Positions 17,522-26,011 of a stretch of DNA of 36,605 nt are shown one piece after another. The notes under the pieces were generated by a model. It was not told the DNA's origin and did not search any database. It saw only the letters and a program-made list of their open reading frames with translations. The stretch covers positions 1 through 36,605 of the forward strand of contig NZ_WQGO01000014.1 in assembly GCF_013034685.1 (NCBI RefSeq), written 5' to 3'. The position numbers were made by a program, and so were the translations under genes. Positions within the stretch are counted from its first letter, which is position 1. The number at the start of each line of letters is the position of its first letter. The DNA comes from Ruegeria lacuscaerulensis. GTDB lineage: Bacteria; Pseudomonadota; Alphaproteobacteria; Rhodobacterales; Rhodobacteraceae.

Positions 17522-18160
17522 CTACTTAGTGTGAGTCCCATATAGGCTGACAAGTCTCGCGATTAGTATTGCTTGGAAAAGAACTCCTACAACCGCTTCT
17601 AAGATTGACCAGATTTGAACAACCGCGTTGTTGGAGGTTATGTCTCCATAACCGAGGGTTGTGAGTGTCATAAAGCTTAAATATATGTAACTACTCCACT
17701 TTTCAGATCCGTTAGGCTCTCCAAAATCTAGAGCATGTGGCAAAACTGTATGTATTATTGAAAAAATCAGTGCCCAAGCAATGCCGATCAAAAGATAGCA
17801 GGACACAGCATCGGTAATGACTTTCAGGTTAATATAGTCGGCTGCAATAATGGCTTTCATCAAACTGATGAACGCAAGTACCAACAATAATAGGGACAAA
17901 ATATACCCTACTATGAACCAAGCGTCTCCGAAATCTAATGCGCCAGTTAAACGAACGAGTAGAGTTGCCAAAGCTGCCGCTATTGCTGCCATTTGTACTG
18001 TGGGACGAACTGCCAAAGAAAGAACAGCGCTCGTCAGCACTAGGCAAAAAATCACATCCAGAACTCTTTGCCCAAGGACAAAACTCTCCAGCAGTGGAGA
18101 CATCACGATCATGAGTAGCAACGAGGCTAACAACAAGTAAGAGTTATGCTGCATAAGCAT
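17522..18160 (-). CDS. Voltage-gated-like K+ channel (6TM, 212 aa)
   Basis: Small potassium channel. The selectivity filter TLTTLGYGD lies between two C-terminal TM segments (CYLLIGIAWALIFSIIHTV and a segment after QIWSILEAVVGVLFQAILIARL), with about four more hydrophobic segments before them. No voltage-sensor arginine ladder is obvious and there is no RCK or cyclic-nucleotide domain. It converges on the RCK_C-containing exchanger at 15821, whose stop is 12 bp away. No strong ribosome-binding site precedes the ATG at 18160; 18154 is an alternative. It may let K+ offset charge moved by its neighbour, but that is inference. Confidence 0.87.
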   Translation of the reverse strand: MLMQHNSYLLLASLLLMIVMSPLLESFVLGQRVLDVIFCLVLTSAVLSLAVRPTVQMAAIAAALATLLVRLTGALDFGDAWFIVGYILSLLLLVLAFISLMKAIIAADYINLKVITDAVSCYLLIGIAWALIFSIIHTVLPHALDFGEPNGSEKWSSYIYLSFMTLTTLGYGDITSNNAVVQIWSILEAVVGVLFQAILIARLVSLYGTHTK

Positions 18161-18368
18161 GCTGTTTCAATTCATGGCCTAGTCATTGAGGCGCGGTTGG
18201 TCTTTCATACTATATCGTTGGGAAGATTTTGGTGCCACCGCGTTAGTCTCAGCGAGCCTCTGTGATGCTAAAACAGTTTTGTTCCGCTATGTGCCGCTAT
18301 CCCGTGCGAAAGAAACCACAGGATGAACGTGCGTGAACCGCATTCCTTTTTGAGTTTTAGCAAAACAC

Positions 18369-20267
18369 CTATTTTGGCGTATACCAAATGGGGGAAGTGT
18401 AAGCGCGGTCCTGCAATTGCATCCGAGTGCCTTCCGGCATTTGGACATTGAAGAACTTCGCGTCGTAAGCTGTCCACCGAGGCGTCGGAATTTCTATCAC
18501 ACGAACATAGTAAAATGCGCGCTTTTCTGGATCAAATTCCTGGTCAATCCAGTAACCGGTTAATAATGGCTCACCTATCGTATTGGTGTAAGAGGCATCC
18601 GCTACATTGACAGTGTTGCCGACATCTCCATCACAGGCGTGATCGACGACAGCCCGATCACCGCAGGCTACGTCAAAGATTTTCTCTGAAGTCGTGCCGT
18701 CCTCGTTCAACCAGCCCTTCACGATCTGAACGCGATCAAGATTAGCACCGTCGGGATCACGCAGAGCACGGATCATCAGTGTCGGAGAGCCGCCATCTGG
18801 CGCGTCGGTCAGGTCGCCACCCATCGGCACCCCTCGGGCATAGCCGGTACGGGCAAAGTCAGGACGCGACACCTCTTCAGCGTTGAAATCCCAGCCCGCG
18901 AAAACTCGAACAGAAAGGCGCGTTCCGGAAGTTGCATAAGTTTCCTTCCGAGCCATAGCGTCCCAGATTGACTCGCGGGTATTTTCCCTTGCCCAAACAG
19001 CTGCAAGACCCGAAGCACCGACGTCGGCTTCCATGATAGACAGTGCGGGGTCGTCGGCTGCAACAAGCGGGTGGAAAGCACGGTCAGGAGCGGGCTCTAC
19101 GAATGAAGCCTTTGAAAAATTGTTCTCTTCGCGCGAAGTGGGCAGGGCAGTATGATTGTCTGTTGAACCGATCATTCCGAATTTGAAGGGGTTAACGCCA
19201 AGGTTTGCCTCTGCTACAAGGCCGGTCTTCAAGGCCTCGCGAGCGTATTCAGCAGGGAGCATCTCAGGCGTCTTTGCGCCCTGACCGTTTAGATTGCCAG
19301 CGTCGATCGTCTCAAAGTCGGCGAACGCATCGTCTGGGGACAAAAGCGGGTGGGCCTCACCATCACCTTTTTGTTGGGTAACTTCCGCCAAAGGCTCCCA
19401 ACGAATGCGCTTGGCCGCGTAGTTCGCGTCGATTGGTTCCCCTGACAGATTTGACCCGTCAATGGTCTCTAATGCGAACATAAGCCCATTCGACAAATTA
19501 CCGTTGTGCGGGATCGCAAGGACCTGACCACCGGTTTTCTCTTCATAGGCCGCCATGTAGTCCCATAAATCTTCGGGATCGGTGGAGTCGTATTGCGAAA
19601 ATGGGAACACTTGGGAAGTGCGATCTTTGCCATCACGGAAGATTACAACGCGATGCATGTTGTTGCCGCCGGGGTGAGACGTCCATTCGAAGCCATGAAA
19701 TGTGGTGAATGTTCCAGGCTGGTAGTATTCGTCAGCGTTGGTTGTTGCACTATCCCATGCCGTTGCGAGCAGTTTTGGCTCGTTGATCAAGTCGGTATCA
19801 TTAGCGCGCAGCCACTCTAGAAACGCTTCATATCCGTTCCCAGATTTAACCATATCATGCCAGCGTTTACCGGTCTCGTTGGCCAGAATTAGCGGGTCCG
19901 AGCGACGAATAAAATCTGCCAGGCCGAGGTTTTCGGCATGATCGGCCATCACTACAAAGTCGAGAGGGCGGATCAGTTTTACCCTCCAACCGAGCGCGCT
20001 TGTCACCTCTTCGCCACGTGATACGCGATACCCGGCATCCTGATCCAACACCCCGCCTGCCATACCTGAGTCTGCAGACCACGAGGAGTGCAAGTGCGTA
20101 TCACCGAAAAGAACACGGTTAGGAAAATGGTCGTCGACATAAGGTGAGTATTCAGCCTTTGGCTCATCGACTAAATCAGCGGGTGGCAAGAGGTCTTGCG
20201 CAGAGGCTGAGGTCGTCGCGGCGACCAGCGTTGTGATTGAAATTGCGGTGGCAAAACTGAGCTTCAT
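18369..20267 (-). CDS. DUF3604 secreted metal-dependent hydrolase-like protein
   Basis: Periplasmic protein of the DUF3604 family, a PHP-like fold with predicted metal ligands. A signal peptide (ATAISITTLVAATTSASAQ) is followed by FGDTHLHSSWSADSGM (HxH metal motif), LDFVVMADHAENLG, VLAIPHNGNLSNG and MIGSTDNHTALPTSREEN. The reaction is unknown, though the histidines suggest phosphoester or related hydrolysis. GGAGG precedes the ATG by 6 bases. It follows the sulfatase gene after 84 bp on the same strand, making a likely two-gene operon. Full family length (632 aa) with no sign of decay. Confidence 0.9.
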   Translation of the reverse strand: MKLSFATAISITTLVAATTSASAQDLLPPADLVDEPKAEYSPYVDDHFPNRVLFGDTHLHSSWSADSGMAGGVLDQDAGYRVSRGEEVTSALGWRVKLIRPLDFVVMADHAENLGLADFIRRSDPLILANETGKRWHDMVKSGNGYEAFLEWLRANDTDLINEPKLLATAWDSATTNADEYYQPGTFTTFHGFEWTSHPGGNNMHRVVIFRDGKDRTSQVFPFSQYDSTDPEDLWDYMAAYEEKTGGQVLAIPHNGNLSNGLMFALETIDGSNLSGEPIDANYAAKRIRWEPLAEVTQQKGDGEAHPLLSPDDAFADFETIDAGNLNGQGAKTPEMLPAEYAREALKTGLVAEANLGVNPFKFGMIGSTDNHTALPTSREENNFSKASFVEPAPDRAFHPLVAADDPALSIMEADVGASGLAAVWARENTRESIWDAMARKETYATSGTRLSVRVFAGWDFNAEEVSRPDFARTGYARGVPMGGDLTDAPDGGSPTLMIRALRDPDGANLDRVQIVKGWLNEDGTTSEKIFDVACGDRAVVDHACDGDVGNTVNVADASYTNTIGEPLLTGYWIDQEFDPEKRAFYYVRVIEIPTPRWTAYDAKFFNVQMPEGTRMQLQDRAYTSPIWYTPK

Positions 20268-20351
20268 TTAGGGCCTCCATTTCCACGTTTTCGAGCGAAG
20301 GTTTTGTTAGGACCTTAGGGACGCTGGTCGCTCGCAAGTTATGGTTTCCTC

Positions 20352-22706
20352 TTAAGGGTCCAATTCAACTTCGACTTTCTTCAAAACTCCTGGGAAGTCG
20401 AATGGCACATGATAGTCTTCGCTCACTGGTTCTCCTGCGTCGGAGCCAATATCGAAGGTCTCGTCGAGAGATATCCGGTAGCCCATTGTCCGTTCGACCC
20501 GGCCCTCACCCACAAGTGTATCGTCTACAAAGAGTTTTCCTGTCCCGCCAAGGCCGACACCTCCACCGTCGTATTCGAACTCGTAGCGAATAATATGCTC
20601 GCCCGGCGTGAGGACATCTCCCACTATGTTGTACCGCTCAAGGTTGGCGACATTGTAGGTGTAGATTGGCTTTCCTCCCAACACATAGAGCGCCCATCCT
20701 CCAAATCGTCCACCTTGTGTGACGAGCATTCCGTCAGTCTCACCCTCGCCAATTTCAACATGCGCAGTGATCGTATGTGACTTGTTCTTGAAGTCGGGTG
20801 CAGTGCCTTCCGGGATACGTCGCATGTTGTCGAAATATGTGAACTTCGAACGACCTTGCGTCAGGCTTGGACGGAGCGCTACGTCCAGCCTGTCGACCTT
20901 GTCGTTGTCGATTGGAAGGACATTGTATTTGGCGGCTTCACCATAGAATAAGATCTGCAACTCGGCCAATTTCTCGGGGTTTTCGTTAGCTAAGTTGTTG
21001 GCCTGCGAGAAGTCCTCTTGGACATTATAAAGTTCCCACATCCAATCATTGATCACGTCGCTTTTCTGGGTGACGCTAATCCAGGGAGCTTCCGGCGGGG
21101 TAGTGGTGGCTACCCACCCGTCGCTGTAAATCGCGCGGTTGCCCATCATCTCAAAATACTGAGTGCGACGAGTTGATGGGGCGTCGGCATTATCGAAAGC
21201 GTAAACCATGCTGGTGCCTTCAATTTCAGATTGCGCGACGCCGTTTATTGATGTCGGCGCTGGGATCCCTACCGCTTCAAGGATTGTCGGCATGATGTCG
21301 ATTACATGGTGGAACTGCCTTCGCACTTCGCCTCTGGCTTCTATCCCCGCTGGCCAGCGAATGATCATTCCGTTACGTGTGCCTCCGAAATGGCTGGCAA
21401 CTTGTTTGGTCCATTGGAATGGCGTGTTCATGGCGTGCGCCCAAGCTGAAGGGAAGTGACCAAAGGTATTTGGCCCTCCCAGCTCATCCATTCTCGCGTA
21501 TGTATCTTCGAAAGGTACAGCGATGTTGTTGAAGAAAGTCATTTCATTCAACAGGCCATCCGGACTGCCTTCGGCGCTCGCTCCGTTGTCGCCCATCAAG
21601 TAGATAATGAGGGTGTTATCCAACTCACCGGTCTCCTCAACAGCGTCGATGATCCGGTTAATTTGATGGTCCATATGGGCAAGAGCGCCAGCGTAGACCT
21701 CCATCATTCGTGCGTAGAGTTCTTTTTGTTGGTTGTTCAGTGAATCCCAAGCACGCAGTTGCTCAGGTCTCGGAGTTAGAATGGTATCTTCAGGGATTAT
21801 TCCCAGTTCTTTCTGCCTGGCGAACGACTCTTCACGGACCTTGTCCCAACCTTGATCGAATTGTCCTTTGAATTTTTCGATCCATTCCTTTGGAGCGTGG
21901 TGTGGTGCGTGCGAAGTGCCGGGCGCATAGTAAACGAAAAACGGTTTTTCCGGCGCAAGTGCATGTTGTTCGCGAATATAGTTGATAGCCCGATCCGCCA
22001 TGTCCACGTCTAGGTGATAGTCTTCGGTGTTGGGCGGTTCGATCGGTTTGGTTCCATCGAAAATAGCAGGGGTAAACTGGCTTGTATCGCCACCAATGAA
22101 ACCGAAGAATTGTTCAAAGCCCAAGCCGGTCGGCCACAGATCAAAAGGTCCGACTTGGCTCGACTGCCAATCAGGAACATTGTGGTTCTTACCGTACCAT
22201 GCGGTATTGTAGCCGTTTCCCTTGAGAATTTCTGCAATAGTTCCGTTTTCCTTAGGCATGAGGGAGTTGTAGCCTGGGAAGCCGGTGCCGATTTCCATTA
22301 TTACACCGGTCGCGTTCGAATGGTGATTGCGCCCCGATATCAACGCAGCCCGGGTTGGCGAGCATAGTGCGGTTGTATGCATCTGGATAAAACGTAGTCC
22401 GTCTTCGGCTAGTCGATCATATGCTTCTGTTGGGACAGGTCCGCCAAATGCTGTGGGTGCCCCGAACCCAACGTCATCGGGCATAATTAGAAGAATGTTG
22501 GGCGCACCTTCCGGGGCGACGACTTGCCTCGGAAAGTCCAGACTGGAATCGCCAGTTCTTAGGCCGATATGACCATTGAATTTAGTTAAAGGGATCGGCA
22601 AAACTGAGCGGTCCCAGTCATCCTGCGACATAGATGGCGTTGCACACAAAGACAGCAAGCTCGCCAAAATTACACCTTGTGCTGCACCCAAGTTCGGCAA
22701 CCTCAT
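20352..22706 (-). CDS. Secreted arylsulfatase, Cys-type (784 aa)
   Basis: Formylglycine-dependent sulfatase that hydrolyses sulfate esters in the periplasm. A signal peptide (VILASLLSLCATPSMSQ) leads to NILLIMPDDVGFG with metal-binding Asp77 and Asp78, then the signature CSPTRAALISG with Cys115, the residue to be oxidised to formylglycine. Further ligands are in TSHAPHH and GDNGAS (Asp373, Asn374). The C-terminal 200 residues form a beta-rich accessory domain (FGGWALYVLGGKPIYTYN, FVDDTLVGEG). The ATG at 22706 is chosen because AGAAGGGA precedes it; the frame is open to 22760. A formylglycine-generating enzyme must act on it, but the only SUMF1-fold protein here (30424) lacks the catalytic cysteines. 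The DUF3604 gene lies downstream. Confidence 0.93.
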   Translation of the reverse strand: MRLPNLGAAQGVILASLLSLCATPSMSQDDWDRSVLPIPLTKFNGHIGLRTGDSSLDFPRQVVAPEGAPNILLIMPDDVGFGAPTAFGGPVPTEAYDRLAEDGLRFIQMHTTALCSPTRAALISGRNHHSNATGVIMEIGTGFPGYNSLMPKENGTIAEILKGNGYNTAWYGKNHNVPDWQSSQVGPFDLWPTGLGFEQFFGFIGGDTSQFTPAIFDGTKPIEPPNTEDYHLDVDMADRAINYIREQHALAPEKPFFVYYAPGTSHAPHHAPKEWIEKFKGQFDQGWDKVREESFARQKELGIIPEDTILTPRPEQLRAWDSLNNQQKELYARMMEVYAGALAHMDHQINRIIDAVEETGELDNTLIIYLMGDNGASAEGSPDGLLNEMTFFNNIAVPFEDTYARMDELGGPNTFGHFPSAWAHAMNTPFQWTKQVASHFGGTRNGMIIRWPAGIEARGEVRRQFHHVIDIMPTILEAVGIPAPTSINGVAQSEIEGTSMVYAFDNADAPSTRRTQYFEMMGNRAIYSDGWVATTTPPEAPWISVTQKSDVINDWMWELYNVQEDFSQANNLANENPEKLAELQILFYGEAAKYNVLPIDNDKVDRLDVALRPSLTQGRSKFTYFDNMRRIPEGTAPDFKNKSHTITAHVEIGEGETDGMLVTQGGRFGGWALYVLGGKPIYTYNVANLERYNIVGDVLTPGEHIIRYEFEYDGGGVGLGGTGKLFVDDTLVGEGRVERTMGYRISLDETFDIGSDAGEPVSEDYHVPFDFPGVLKKVEVELDP

Positions 22707-23322
22707 GTGTTTTCCCTTCTGATTTAATTGCTCAAACGGTCTTCTCAGGTGACCGTTCACATCGAATGAATGTTGGTAGCCGGCGATCTGCCTTTGTTTC
22801 AGGTGCCAAGAACTCTACGGTTGGGTGTCGGTCTTTTTGCACGCTGTGCCGGTGTTTATTTGGCAGCTTTGACCGTCATCACTGTCACAGTTGAACTAAT
22901 TTTCACTGCTAGAGTTGCTCGAAACTTTAGCAGTGTTAGCAAATGGAACTTGAGCGCTTTGATTAACAGGCTACTCAGGGTTTAGTTTGCTTCGGGTAAC
23001 GACGCCAAACTACTTTAAGGTTAGGCAATCCGATGCTGAACGCCGCACGACACCTTGCTCCTCTCGTACCGTCGCATCTTTGGCTAGGTCAAAACATGTG
23101 CACAATTGGGTGAATTATTTGTCGTGCCTGTTGATTTTGCACGTTATTTTAACATCCCAAAAGTGCAAACCTACGCTTTGGTGGAGGTTTGGGCGACCTT
23201 TTATTGGTCGACTCGTCCGTCTTCTTTTAGTGAACCAAACTCTTCAACTTATCCTCATGAAGTTAAGAACTGCGCAAAGTTGTATCGTTAGAAAGTCAAC
23301 TTCGCGGACGTTCGGCAAAGGC
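22707..23322. other. 616-bp gap upstream of the sulfatase, up to the distal att
   Basis: No gene is supported. The sequence is AT-rich and holds the sulfatase promoter region and the distal arm of the integrative element. All open frames here are short and lack protein-like composition. No tandem repeats were recognised. Confidence 0.5.
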
Positions 23323-23343
23323 CAAATCCTGCTCCCGCAACCA
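23323..23343 (+). repeat. Distal attachment-site repeat (att)
   Basis: Exact 21-bp direct copy of tRNA bases 35-55, from CAAATCC to GCAACCA, not preceded by tRNA-like sequence. It marks the far end of a 23.3-kb integrated segment. A 7-bp inverted repeat, TTGATCC/GGATCAA, lies 38 bp to its right. Confidence 0.85.
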
Positions 23344-23381
23344 GCGTCAGAAATCCCCTACACAGCCCGGTCAGACTAAAA

Positions 23382-23398
23382 TTGATCCCCCGGATCAA
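23382..23398. repeat. Short perfect hairpin beside the distal att
   Basis: TTGATCC, a CCC loop, then GGATCAA form a 7-bp perfect stem. There is no T-run, so it is unlikely to be a terminator. It could be a protein-binding site near the recombination point or chance. Confidence 0.3.
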
Positions 23399-23417
23399 GT
23401 GCTTAACGTCGCCACCG

Positions 23418-23469
23418 CGTCAGGCTCAAAACCTCAAAGCAAGTGCGCCAAAGCATACTCCAGAAACCA
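23418..23469 (+). pseudogene. Decayed tRNA-fMet 3' fragment
   Basis: This stretch aligns without gaps to tRNA bases 4-55 at 36 of 52 positions. The anticodon arm is best kept (19 of the first 22 bases match; the anticodon CAT reads CAA), the T arm is largely lost and ACCA survives at 23466-23469. The same order, damaged terminator then recombinase end, follows as at the left edge, so this is a remnant of an older tRNA-element junction. Confidence 0.7.
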
Positions 23470-23494
23470 ACACGGTTAACAAAATGCCGAACAT

Positions 23495-23689
23495 GCCGCC
23501 TCACGGCGACTTTAGTTCATTCTGGGCCAACCCAATCAGCGCTGCCACGGCACCCTGGAGTTCGATCTGAACGCCGTCCCTCTCAAGCAGGACCGTGACA
23601 CGTTCGATAAGGACCCGGATGATCTCCAAAGCTCCTGTGAGGATCGACGGGTCCGATAACGCCCTTGCAAGACTAGCAACATTGGAGCG
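23495..23689 (-). pseudogene. Remnant of a second serine recombinase, C-terminal end
   Basis: The DNA closely matches the 3' end of the serine recombinase at 82-275. Shared protein blocks include ALSDPSI, TGALEIIR, LIERVT and IGLAQNE. Similarity starts at a damaged copy of the post-tRNA terminator and stops near 23689, after which the sequence is unrelated. Differences are spread along the stretch and include third-base changes, so it is a diverged homologue rather than a recent duplicate. Only about 65 codons remain. Confidence 0.85.
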
Positions 23690-23949
23690 GCAGCGGAAAA
23701 ACCCCTCATTGGTGCGCATTGCAATGAAGGCCAGAGAGGCAAACTACACGAGCCTAGAATAGAAAGTGTCCGTTTGAGCCGCAAGAGTGCAAAGCGTGAA
23801 AGTCGCTGTGTTCAAAAACTTGATAATAAATTCGAATCCGAAAGAAATTTGCCCGAGTTGTCAATGCGCGCTTGAAAAGCGACATTGATGTCCAAGGGCT
23901 ATCTTGTTGGTAGCTTTATTGGATGGTTGAACACTTTACCTAGGTAGGC

Positions 23950-24957
23950 TTAAGCAACCTGCACTTCCCTCTCCGGCCAGAACTCGTCCACTATGACATA
24001 GGCGAGAATCACGAAGAATGCGGCCCCTGCGACTTGCAAAACGCGCGTAATACTTTTGACGTCGGCCTCATCCGAAAATGGCGCAATCGACCCACCATAA
24101 ACGATCAGGACAGTAGTCAACGCCGAGCCGGCTGCCGCGGCGAGAGCGGCCTGAGACTTTCCAAGCGCTCCGAGGGTGAAGCAGAAGAACAGACACAACA
24201 AAATTGGCGTCAGAATAACTGGTGCGATCACGTTTACTTCATAACAGATGATCGACACCGCAGCTCCAAGCAGGTTTGCCGTCAACATCGCCTTAGCGAC
24301 GGTCTTACCCATAGAAGGCATGGCTGCCAGTTGCTGACTCAAAAGGGCGACGAAGAACAGAACCAATAGGGCAGATGCGCCAGATAGAAAAAACACCATG
24401 GCAAATGGCACAGTCACAAGTGACATTCTGACGATCCGCCGGTGCGGATCAAATACGGGTGGCGCGCCAGCTTTCTTCTCGGCGGCTGATTGAAGATCTG
24501 CTGGGATCAGCACAAACATCAGCGTCGATACGAAACCTGCAAATAGCAGGTTTATCGGTATCCAGAACACGAGCACAAGCGCCAGGTCCTGCGATTGCAG
24601 GGCGAGGTTCGGGATCATCAATGCCCCCATAAGCGCGATGACACCAGGTAGAACACCAGCCCCTGAAACTGACCACATGAAGGACAGGATGATCCCGATG
24701 GCCACCAGAATAAGGAATACCACTGGGTAGGGTGCGAAGATCGACGACAACAGAAATGAGATGAACATCAATCCTATCGAGAAAACAAACAATTTGGTGA
24801 ATGCTGCTAACGGCAGCGCAGCGGGTGCTTGCAGGAAGAGCGCAGTGAAAACTGCCCCTACAACCGCCAAGGGCCATCCTAAAAACAGGCCCAAGGTAAA
24901 GACGCCGGTCACACCCAAGGCGAGCCTGAAAATGGATTTCCGGCCCTCAATAGGCAT
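23950..24957 (-). CDS. DUF2955 / FUSC-like membrane protein
   Basis: Inner-membrane protein of 335 aa with about ten hydrophobic segments in two groups, separated by a soluble linker (PADLQSAAEKKAGAPPVFDPHRRIVRMS). This layout and the sequence resemble DUF2955 proteins, a group near the FUSC/aromatic-acid exporter superfamily. It is the third gene of an operon after an AI-2E permease and a HlyD adaptor, and its start overlaps the adaptor stop by 11 bases. With the adaptor it probably forms an exporter, possibly of aromatic or other organic acids. Substrate is unknown. Confidence 0.78.
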   Translation of the reverse strand: MPIEGRKSIFRLALGVTGVFTLGLFLGWPLAVVGAVFTALFLQAPAALPLAAFTKLFVFSIGLMFISFLLSSIFAPYPVVFLILVAIGIILSFMWSVSGAGVLPGVIALMGALMIPNLALQSQDLALVLVFWIPINLLFAGFVSTLMFVLIPADLQSAAEKKAGAPPVFDPHRRIVRMSLVTVPFAMVFFLSGASALLVLFFVALLSQQLAAMPSMGKTVAKAMLTANLLGAAVSIICYEVNVIAPVILTPILLCLFFCFTLGALGKSQAALAAAAGSALTTVLIVYGGSIAPFSDEADVKSITRVLQVAGAAFFVILAYVIVDEFWPEREVQVA

Positions 24958-26011
24958 AGGAAAGAATCGAAACCAAACGGATATAGGTCTGGCCGACCAT
25001 GTTCAGCAGGGAATTGTCGCTCAGATACATGATCACGTCGGCCTGCCCGTTAAGTTGGAAGCGTAGGTCGTCTTCGGCGCTTCCGGCCTCATACCCCGGC
25101 AGCACGATCCGAACAGGGAACCGTTCTGGTTCGCGTAGAAACCCTTTGGTACTTGGCGGGCTCGCCAACTGGCCGGGTTCATCGCCTCCGCTCAAAGATA
25201 CAGCCGCGCTGAAGCTCTCAATAACACCCGGGACGATTTTACCGGGGTGCATATCCAACACGACATCGACAGGAGAACCTATCGCAGCTCGGCCTAAGTT
25301 ATTTTCAGTAAAATACGCCTCAATCCAAACGTCGGTTGCATCTAGGAACGTCAAAAGGTCCTGACCAGATCGTGCGTATGTACCAGGGGCTATCAACAAA
25401 TTGGATATGACACCCGTCGCCGGAGCGCGAAGTTCCGTCCACTCGAGGTTTAGCTCTGCATCTGCCAAGGCTGCCAATGCGCGTTGTATTTTTGGATTTT
25501 CGATCCCGTCGTCACCCAACCTCTGCTTTGCTTTTTCCAAATCCGCTTTAGCGTTCTCATAACTTGCCTCAGACTCTGCCAATTGACCTCGGGCATCATC
25601 GGCTTTTGAGACGGCGATCAATCCCTTTCTTTCCAGCGCAAACACGCGCTCTGTTTGAATCCGCATCGTATCCAGATCGCTCTGGGCCCGGGCCAATTTG
25701 GCTTGCGCAGCCCTCACCTCTGCCGAGGATGCGCCCACTTCCTGCGTAGCGGCTTCCAGATCAGCTTCGGCCTTGTCGCGTTGAATTTCATAGGGCCTGG
25801 GGTCAATCCGAACCAGAACATCACCTGCCGAGACAACCTGTCCATTTTCGACAAGAACTTCGGTCACTGTACCGGTGACCTGTGGAACAATTTGGGTCGC
25901 GACGGCCTTTACTCTGGCATTCCCGGTAAACGGGGTTTTGCGGTCCGCGACAAGGTACCAGACGAGGAAAATAAGAATGACGGCCAAAGTGGTCCAAATC
26001 GTCTTTCTCAT
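24947..26011 (-). CDS. HlyD/EmrA-family secretion adaptor
   Basis: Periplasmic adaptor of 354 aa anchored by one N-terminal TM segment (LAVILIFLVWYLVAD). It carries a first lipoyl half (VPQVTGTVTEVLVENGQVVSAGDVL), a long coiled coil (about residues 75-170, with repeated ALERKGLIAVSKADDARGQL-type segments), a second lipoyl half (TELRAPATGVISNLLIAPG) and a barrel region. The ATG overlaps the AI-2E stop by four bases (ATGA). Its partner is most likely the following DUF2955 membrane protein, an arrangement like AaeA with AaeB. An outer-membrane channel would have to come from elsewhere. Confidence 0.88.
   Translation of the reverse strand: MRKTIWTTLAVILIFLVWYLVADRKTPFTGNARVKAVATQIVPQVTGTVTEVLVENGQVVSAGDVLVRIDPRPYEIQRDKAEADLEAATQEVGASSAEVRAAQAKLARAQSDLDTMRIQTERVFALERKGLIAVSKADDARGQLAESEASYENAKADLEKAKQRLGDDGIENPKIQRALAALADAELNLEWTELRAPATGVISNLLIAPGTYARSGQDLLTFLDATDVWIEAYFTENNLGRAAIGSPVDVVLDMHPGKIVPGVIESFSAAVSLSGGDEPGQLASPPSTKGFLREPERFPVRIVLPGYEAGSAEDDLRFQLNGQADVIMYLSDNSLLNMVGQTYIRLVSILSYAY

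Noticed and set aside
22707..23322. Small open frames to the right of the sulfatase
   Set aside because: Short frames with no ribosome-binding site and no recognisable motif.
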